DNA of 52,199 nt from positions 1 to 52,199 of IMG/VR virus record IMGVR_UViG_3300046791_000495; one strand, 5' to 3'. Made by a program: the position numbers and the translations under genes. The notes beneath the pieces were generated by a model that did not search any database, was not told the origin of the DNA, and saw nothing but the letters and a program-made list of their open reading frames with translations. This document shows positions 48,361 to 52,199 of this stretch, one piece after another; position 1 is the first letter of the stretch; every line of letters starts with the position of its first letter. This DNA comes from a virus.

Positions 48361-48794
48361 TGGCCAACTGGATCGGAGCGTTCCGATCGAACTACTTCCG
48401 CGTCAAGGACGAGAAGGAGTTCGACAAGCTCCTCGCGTTCGTCCAGGCGGAAGACTTCCAGCACTGGACGCAGTACGACCCGGCGGACAACAGCAAGATC
48501 CTCCATGCCATCGGTGGCTACGACTCGGTCCCCACGTGGCTCTACGACAACGAGACCGACGAGGAGATCCCCGACAAGGACTTCCTCATCGAACTGGGGC
48601 AGCACCTCGCCGACGACGAAGTGGCGATCATCATGGAGGCGGGCTACGAGAAGCTCCGCTACTGCAGCGGCAGCGCGATCGCGGTGTCGCGCGACGACAC
48701 GGGGGAGACGAAGCTGCTGAGCGTCAACCTCGAGGACATCTACAAGATGGTGAAGGACGAGTGGGAGCTCAAGCCAACGGAGGCGCAGTACTGA
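48360..48794 (+). CDS. Hypothetical 144-aa acidic protein
   Basis: Opens NWIGAFRSNYFRVKDEKEFDK; its alternating alpha-beta character (DKDFLIELGQHLADDEVAI, GSAIAVSRDDTGE) resembles small proteins seen on phages and plasmids. Many acidic residues, no cysteine pair. Starts with one-base overlap. Confidence 0.7.
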   Translation: MANWIGAFRSNYFRVKDEKEFDKLLAFVQAEDFQHWTQYDPADNSKILHAIGGYDSVPTWLYDNETDEEIPDKDFLIELGQHLADDEVAIIMEAGYEKLRYCSGSAIAVSRDDTGETKLLSVNLEDIYKMVKDEWELKPTEAQY

Positions 48795-49201
48795 TGAAGC
48801 TGCTTACCGCGACGAGCGTGACGAGTCTCATGCTGCAAGCGCTGTACACCGGTGCCGAGATCGGCGATCACGACCATCACCCGCCGAGCGGCGCGGTGAT
48901 GGTCTCGGGTGTGGTCAGGAATTTCGGCTTCCACCCGGAGCGACTCAAGGCGCTCGAGCCGGAAGTAAAGAGCCTGATCCAACAACTGTCGCCGAAGTTT
49001 CTGAAGTCCGGCGGTGGCGGGGCTTCGTTCCTGGAACTGCCGTTCGACGCCAATGGCGAGCAGTGGGGCGAGCAGATGAACGCGGAGGATCTCTTGGCGC
49101 TCGCTGTTGGCCTAGGGCTGGCATCGATGCAGGTGGCTAGGGTGCTCTGGCCATGCCTACCAGGGGGAGTGCCGTACGTTTGCTTCAACGACACGATCTG
49201 A
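48794..49201 (+). CDS. Hypothetical 135-aa protein
   Basis: Starts with KLLTATSVTSLMLQALYTG and has His-rich DHDHHPP, a hydrophobic segment near the C-terminus (LLALAVGLGLASMQVARVL) and two cysteines. Last gene of its group, followed by a hairpin. Not recognised. Confidence 0.65.
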   Translation: MKLLTATSVTSLMLQALYTGAEIGDHDHHPPSGAVMVSGVVRNFGFHPERLKALEPEVKSLIQQLSPKFLKSGGGGASFLELPFDANGEQWGEQMNAEDLLALAVGLGLASMQVARVLWPCLPGGVPYVCFNDTI

Positions 49202-49211
49202 CCTCTAGCGA

Positions 49212-49231
49212 AAGGCCCCGCAAGGGGTCTT
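49212..49231 (+). terminator. Small intrinsic hairpin after 48794-49201
   Basis: AAGGCCCC (49212-49219) and GGGGTCTT (49224-49231) pair with one G-U around GCAA. Lies 11 bp after the stop; only a short U-rich end. Moderate terminator. Confidence 0.5.
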
Positions 49232-49280
49232 GTCGGCGCGTGGCGGCGCCGGCCTGACGAGCAGCCAAAGGAGGTTGCAG

Positions 49281-49568
49281 ATGCGGATGCAGGAGAAGAT
49301 CCTCGGAAAGATCGAGGAGATCGCGGTGAGTGCCGGCCACGAGCTGGTCATCAACTTCGACTACGGCAACACCGGCGTCGCGTACGTCCACAGGAAGGAT
49401 TCGTTCGACGTCGTCGTGGGGCTCAACTTCCATTTCCAGCCCCAGTACGCTTCGATCAAGGAGCGGGTCGGCAGCATCGGGCACACCGGCAGGGATTTCA
49501 GCATGACGTACGACAAGCCATCGACGATCAATGCGTTCTTCGTGTGGTTCCGTGGGATGGTCGCGTGA
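49281..49568 (+). CDS. Hypothetical 95-aa protein
   Basis: AAAGGAGG 6 bp before ATG, the strongest ribosome site in this part. Helix, then beta strands (HELVINFDYGNTGVAYVHR, SFDVVVGLNFHF) and an aromatic helix (TINAFFVWFRGM). Not recognised. Confidence 0.75.
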   Translation: MRMQEKILGKIEEIAVSAGHELVINFDYGNTGVAYVHRKDSFDVVVGLNFHFQPQYASIKERVGSIGHTGRDFSMTYDKPSTINAFFVWFRGMVA

Positions 49569-49762
49569 ATCACAAGAGCTGCGGCGGTCCGGTCAACGTC
49601 GTCGAACGGTGCTACCGAGCGAGTCGGTTGATCAGGATTGACGAAGACGGCAGCTATGAGTACGACGACGAGACCGGCCAGACGTTCGACGTCGACGAGA
49701 CGTGGCTGGCCTGCTCGGCGTGCGACAAGCAACTGAGCGACGACGAAGTCGAGGCCGACTGA
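49565..49762 (+). CDS. Cys-pair acidic protein, 65 aa
   Basis: GTG start by GTGA overlap. Cys6, Cys16 and the pair CSACDKQL near the end, with an acidic stretch EDGSYEYDDETGQ between: probably a small zinc ribbon. Unknown function. Confidence 0.65.
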   Translation: MNHKSCGGPVNVVERCYRASRLIRIDEDGSYEYDDETGQTFDVDETWLACSACDKQLSDDEVEAD

Positions 49763-50028
49763 TGGCGCTCCCCGAGGACCGCTACTACGTCCACGACCTC
49801 GGCCCGCTGCTGGAGCCGCGATGGCTCGGCGACTGCGAGGTCATCGAACGCTGGGAGGTTCGAGACAGGATCGGTCACCTCTCGCTCTACTTTACCAAGA
49901 GGAGCGAGGCGCGCAGGGAGTGCATGCGCCTCAACGTCAACTGGATCGCCGACGTTCTGCGGCTCGCCAAGAAGGTCGGCAACGACGACACCGACAGGGC
50001 GCTGTTCGGCGCCAAGGAGGGGCGATGA
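49762..50028 (+). CDS. Hypothetical 88-aa protein
   Basis: Beta-alpha pattern (DRYYVHDLGPLLEPRW, GHLSLYFTKRSEARRECMRL). Starts on the last base of the previous stop and overlaps the DUF2958-like gene by ATGA. Confidence 0.7.
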   Translation: MALPEDRYYVHDLGPLLEPRWLGDCEVIERWEVRDRIGHLSLYFTKRSEARRECMRLNVNWIADVLRLAKKVGNDDTDRALFGAKEGR

Positions 50029-50369
50029 AGCTCCTGACGAAGGAGATCGAAGAGAAGCTGCGCGCCAACGCGCGCAATCCGCAGTGCGGCGGCGAGGGCT
50101 GGGATCCGAAGCCGGTGGTGAAGTTCTTCAACCCCACAGGGAGCGGGACCTGGCTCATCACCGAGCTGCACGACGATGGCGCGATGTACGGGCTGTGCGA
50201 CGTCGGACAGGGAGAGGTCGAGCGCGGCTACGTCTCACTCGCGGAGCTCGCTGAGTTCAGGGACCGCCGCTTCGGCCTGGGGATCGAGCGCGACCTGTGG
50301 TTCGCCCCGAAGATGACGATCAGTCAGTACGAAGAGGTGGCGCAGCGAGAGAGGAGGATCGTCGCATGA
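50025..50369 (+). CDS. DUF2958-like protein
   Basis: 114 aa. MKLLTKEIEEKL, PVVKFFNPTGSGTWLITELH, MYGLCDVGQGEVERGYVSLAEL and GIERDLWFAP match DUF2958 (MKLLTKEIxxxL ... VHVKFFTPWSNWTWYxTE ... LGYFSLxEL ... PIERDLHF). The family is common on plasmids, phages and mobile elements; function unknown. Coupled to neighbours by ATGA. Confidence 0.8.
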   Translation: MKLLTKEIEEKLRANARNPQCGGEGWDPKPVVKFFNPTGSGTWLITELHDDGAMYGLCDVGQGEVERGYVSLAELAEFRDRRFGLGIERDLWFAPKMTISQYEEVAQRERRIVA

Positions 50370-50689
50370 GTCTCGACGTCTGGCTCAAGATCCAGCCAGT
50401 AGCTGCGGAGGAGGTCTTTAGCGCCAACATCACGCACAACCTCGCCGAAATGGCCAAGGAGGCCGGCGTCTACTGGCCGGTCTGGCACGCGAAGGCGGGC
50501 ACTAGGGCGTGGGAACTGATCCAACCGCTGGAAGGCGCCATTGCGAGGATCGGCAGGGACCAGGAGAGGTTCGCAAAGTACAACGCCACGAACGGGTGGG
50601 GGAAGGTCGAGGATCTGGTTTTTTTCCTCACCAACTACCTCGAGGCGTGCAAGAAGTGGCCGCACGCCGAAGTGGGTGTCTCGCGGTGA
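50366..50689 (+). CDS. Conserved phage hypothetical protein, 107 aa
   Basis: MSLDVWL, SANITHNLAEMAKEAGVYWP, NGWGKVEDLVFFLTNYLEAC and HAEVGVSR are the conserved pieces of a widespread phage hypothetical family (MSLDVYL ... YSANITHNLxxMAxEAGIY ... NGWGxYxxLxxFxxxYLxAC ... AxVSVSR). Function not known. Coupled by ATGA and GTGA overlaps. Confidence 0.8.
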   Translation: MSLDVWLKIQPVAAEEVFSANITHNLAEMAKEAGVYWPVWHAKAGTRAWELIQPLEGAIARIGRDQERFAKYNATNGWGKVEDLVFFLTNYLEACKKWPHAEVGVSR

Positions 50690-50901
50690 GGGCTCAGCAC
50701 GTCAGCTGCGGCAGCAAGGTCATCATGGTCCGCACGACGGTGGAGAACTTCGTGATCGTCGGGACCGGCGACGATGGGTTCTGGAAGTTGGACGACAAGA
50801 AGCCGTTCGCCTGCGACATCGAGGAGCGCGCGTGGTGCATGGAGTGCGAACAGCCGATCGACGACCACGAGATCGAAGTGGTGGAGGGCAACGGGGCATG
50901 A
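50686..50901 (+). CDS. Small zinc-type protein, 71 aa
   Basis: GTG start by overlap. Cys8 and CDIEERAWCMECEQP suggest a zinc site between beta strands (NFVIVGTGDDGFWKL). Acidic C-terminus. Similar in build to 49565-49762. Confidence 0.65.
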   Translation: MRAQHVSCGSKVIMVRTTVENFVIVGTGDDGFWKLDDKKPFACDIEERAWCMECEQPIDDHEIEVVEGNGA

Positions 50902-51299
50902 CGAATCCAGCGGTCGTGTGCGGCAACTGCGACTGGGAGGGCAAGGAGACGCAGCTCGGACGAACCCTCACGGAGGTTCATCACCTCTGGGAGCGACTCA
51001 ATCCTGGCAGCGAGGTGCCGGCAGGCGAGTGCGCGCGGTGCGGGTGCTTCGCCTACCTCAAGGAGCCGGCGCCTGGAACCCCAAGAGAGAAGCTGGAGCA
51101 GTTGCGGTCGACGCGCTTCGCCGTCTTCTACGGCAGCAACTACTACCCGCTCGGCGGTGCCGGCGACTTTAAGGCGTCGTTCGCCAGCAGCGAGCTCGCG
51201 CAGGCGTTCGCCGAGGGGTGCATGTTGGGCGGCGGCTGCGACTGGTGGCAGGTGGTCGATCTCGAGACGATGACGATCATCGTGCAGCACGAAGGGTAG
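50898..51299 (+). CDS. Zinc-ribbon-fused 133-aa protein
   Basis: N-terminal ribbon CGNCDWEGKE and CARCGCFAYL (residues 8-50), followed by an alpha-beta domain (RFAVFYGSNYYPL, WWQVVDLETMTIIV) with CMLGGGC. A two-domain layout; no known family function. Last of its group. Confidence 0.7.
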   Translation: MTNPAVVCGNCDWEGKETQLGRTLTEVHHLWERLNPGSEVPAGECARCGCFAYLKEPAPGTPREKLEQLRSTRFAVFYGSNYYPLGGAGDFKASFASSELAQAFAEGCMLGGGCDWWQVVDLETMTIIVQHEG

Positions 51300-51382
51300 C
51301 CAGCTGGGCGCTGGCCCGTCCGCATCGGCAGCCGCTGATGCGACACGGCGAGCGCCAATCTCGGCGCCAAAGAGAGGTGAAG
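51300..51382 (+). other. Structured leader before 51383
   Basis: Contains CGCAT...ATGCG with CAGC/GCTG inside (about 51320-51342) and GGCGCT/AGCGCC arms around it, so it can fold into a nested hairpin. No U-tract. Ends in AGAGAGGTGAAG, the ribosome site of the next gene. Confidence 0.4.
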
Positions 51383-51679
51383 ATGCCGAACGAATTCGCA
51401 GGACACACGCCGGGACCGTGGACGATGCAGAGAGGAATCGTCGATCTGCACGTCTACTGCGGGCTGGATACGACGCTCGACGTTCGCGGCATGAACGATC
51501 AGCAGTGGGAGTTCAGTCCCAAGACACTAGTCAACACCGAACTTGCTGCCGCCGCTCCTCGTCTCCTCCGCGAGCGCGACGAGCTGCGCGAGGCGCTGGA
51601 GGAAGTTGTTTCTGGAGACGGGACCACGACGGAGCAACTTGCGAGATTCCGCGCCCTCCTCGCCCGCGTGAAGCCATGA
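51383..51679 (+). CDS. Phage HTPGPW-type protein, 98 aa
   Basis: Contains HTPGPWTM near the start and NTELAAAAPRLLRERDELREALE, the two marks of a common phage family (HTPGPW ... NAxLIAAAPELLEALKEL). The helical C-terminus is typical. Function unknown. GAGAGG is about 8 bp upstream. Confidence 0.8.
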   Translation: MPNEFAGHTPGPWTMQRGIVDLHVYCGLDTTLDVRGMNDQQWEFSPKTLVNTELAAAAPRLLRERDELREALEEVVSGDGTTTEQLARFRALLARVKP

Positions 51680-51903
51680 GCAAGAACGAGACTGAGATCA
51701 AGGCGACGATCCTTCGCGCCCTGAGCGACCACAAGGGCGACGATCTTTATCGGGCCAAGCAGGCCTTCCTGTACTGCACTCGGAAGCAGATGGGTGAGCA
51801 GTACGGCGAGAGCGGCAAGACACGGCAACAGATCGTCGATGAGTACGCCGAGCATGTGGAGCGCGTGCGCCGGGCCGAGGACTGGGTGAGGTCGCAGCTG
51901 TGA
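51676..51903 (+). CDS. Hypothetical 75-aa protein
   Basis: Helical and charged (ETEIKATILRALSDHKGDD, RQQIVDEYAEHVERVRRAEDW). Starts by ATGA overlap and ends by GTGA. Not recognised. Confidence 0.7.
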   Translation: MSKNETEIKATILRALSDHKGDDLYRAKQAFLYCTRKQMGEQYGESGKTRQQIVDEYAEHVERVRRAEDWVRSQL

Positions 51904-52112
51904 GCGGCGAGACCCACAGGCACCTGCGGCACGTCGTGCGCGGGATGCCGATCGCCAAGAGGGTCAAGATCGAGATCGCGCTGCGCCAATTGCATGTCGA
52001 GATCCTTGAGGCGGCCATCAACCAGGGCAACGAGTCGTTCAAGGCGGGGCTGAAGGCGGAGGCCAACAGGATCAGCGTTCTGTTCGGGATTATGCGGGAC
52101 CCGGACGAATAG
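51900..52112 (+). CDS. Hypothetical 70-aa protein, last right-arm gene
   Basis: GTG start by overlap. Two helices (VKIEIALRQLHVEILEAAIN, FKAGLKAEANRISVLFG). Not recognised. Followed 5 bp later by a long hairpin. Confidence 0.65.
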   Translation: MSGETHRHLRHVVRGMPIAKRVKIEIALRQLHVEILEAAINQGNESFKAGLKAEANRISVLFGIMRDPDE

Positions 52113-52117
52113 AAGGG

Positions 52118-52159
52118 CTCCCGCCCCAGCGACCTCTTGACAGAGGCGTGGGGCGGGAG
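52118..52159 (+). terminator. Terminator-like hairpin closing the right-arm genes
   Basis: CTCCCGCCCCA (52118-52128) pairs perfectly with 52149-52159; within the loop CCTCT-TGAC-AGAGG forms a second stem. After it comes TAACTTCTCGG, only mildly U-rich. Likely marks the end of the rightward transcript. Confidence 0.7.
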
Positions 52160-52199
52160 TAACTTCTCGGCTGTCTAGGTCGAGGGCAGCAAGGGTAGC

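Noticed and set aside
1-52199. Temperate lifestyle genes (integrase, repressor, attachment site)
   Set aside because: None recognised on either strand; the absence is for this window only and says nothing about sequence beyond it.

Overview
This 52.2-kb GC-rich window is part of a tailed phage genome with siphovirus morphology. It has a large terminase, portal, scaffold, capsid, a tail-tube protein, a frameshifted pair of tail chaperones and a 1692-residue tape measure, but no sheath or baseplate genes of a contractile tail. The endolysin resembles phage lambda R, a soluble transglycosylase released by a holin, which points to a Gram-negative, GC-rich host. I see no integrase, repressor, DNA polymerase, helicase or primase, so either replication genes lie outside the window or the phage relies on its host for replication.

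Layout. (1) 1-2010: a small accessory block with a PD-(D/E)XK nuclease, two small helical proteins on the minus strand and one plus-strand gene, bounded by intrinsic terminators. (2) 2108-38259: almost entirely minus strand, the late region. Transcription runs from a small Cys-rich protein, a QueD-like enzyme and the two terminase genes, through portal, MuF-like protein, scaffold, capsid, a glycosyltransferase-like gene, neck genes, tail tube (with its own promoter, leader and terminator), chaperones G and GT, tape measure and tail-tip genes. It continues into a large cluster of fibre/adhesin genes (glycine-rich modules and a protein with eleven 20-residue repeats) and ends in a lysis cassette. 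One plus-strand gene, a TylF-type methyltransferase, sits between terminase and portal. (3) 38260-38318: a short divergent control region. (4) 38319-42207 and 44288-52112: about forty short plus-strand genes, mostly unknown, tightly coupled by ATGA/GTGA overlaps. Many are Cys-rich mini-proteins. One SLOG-domain gene runs against this block. (5) 42208-44287: an island unlike its surroundings, with 777 bp of non-coding DNA rich in CCTAGG palindromes and inverted boxes, two GCGC-rich Ala/Arg genes, and a structured leader.

The most interesting combinations are three: a glycosyltransferase plus a sugar-type O-methyltransferase inside the head-building region (possible virion glycan decoration); a QueD-like enzyme in the packaging operon (possible link to modified guanine); and the non-coding/GCGC island as a candidate origin or regulatory centre. 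All three are hypotheses drawn from sequence reading by eye.
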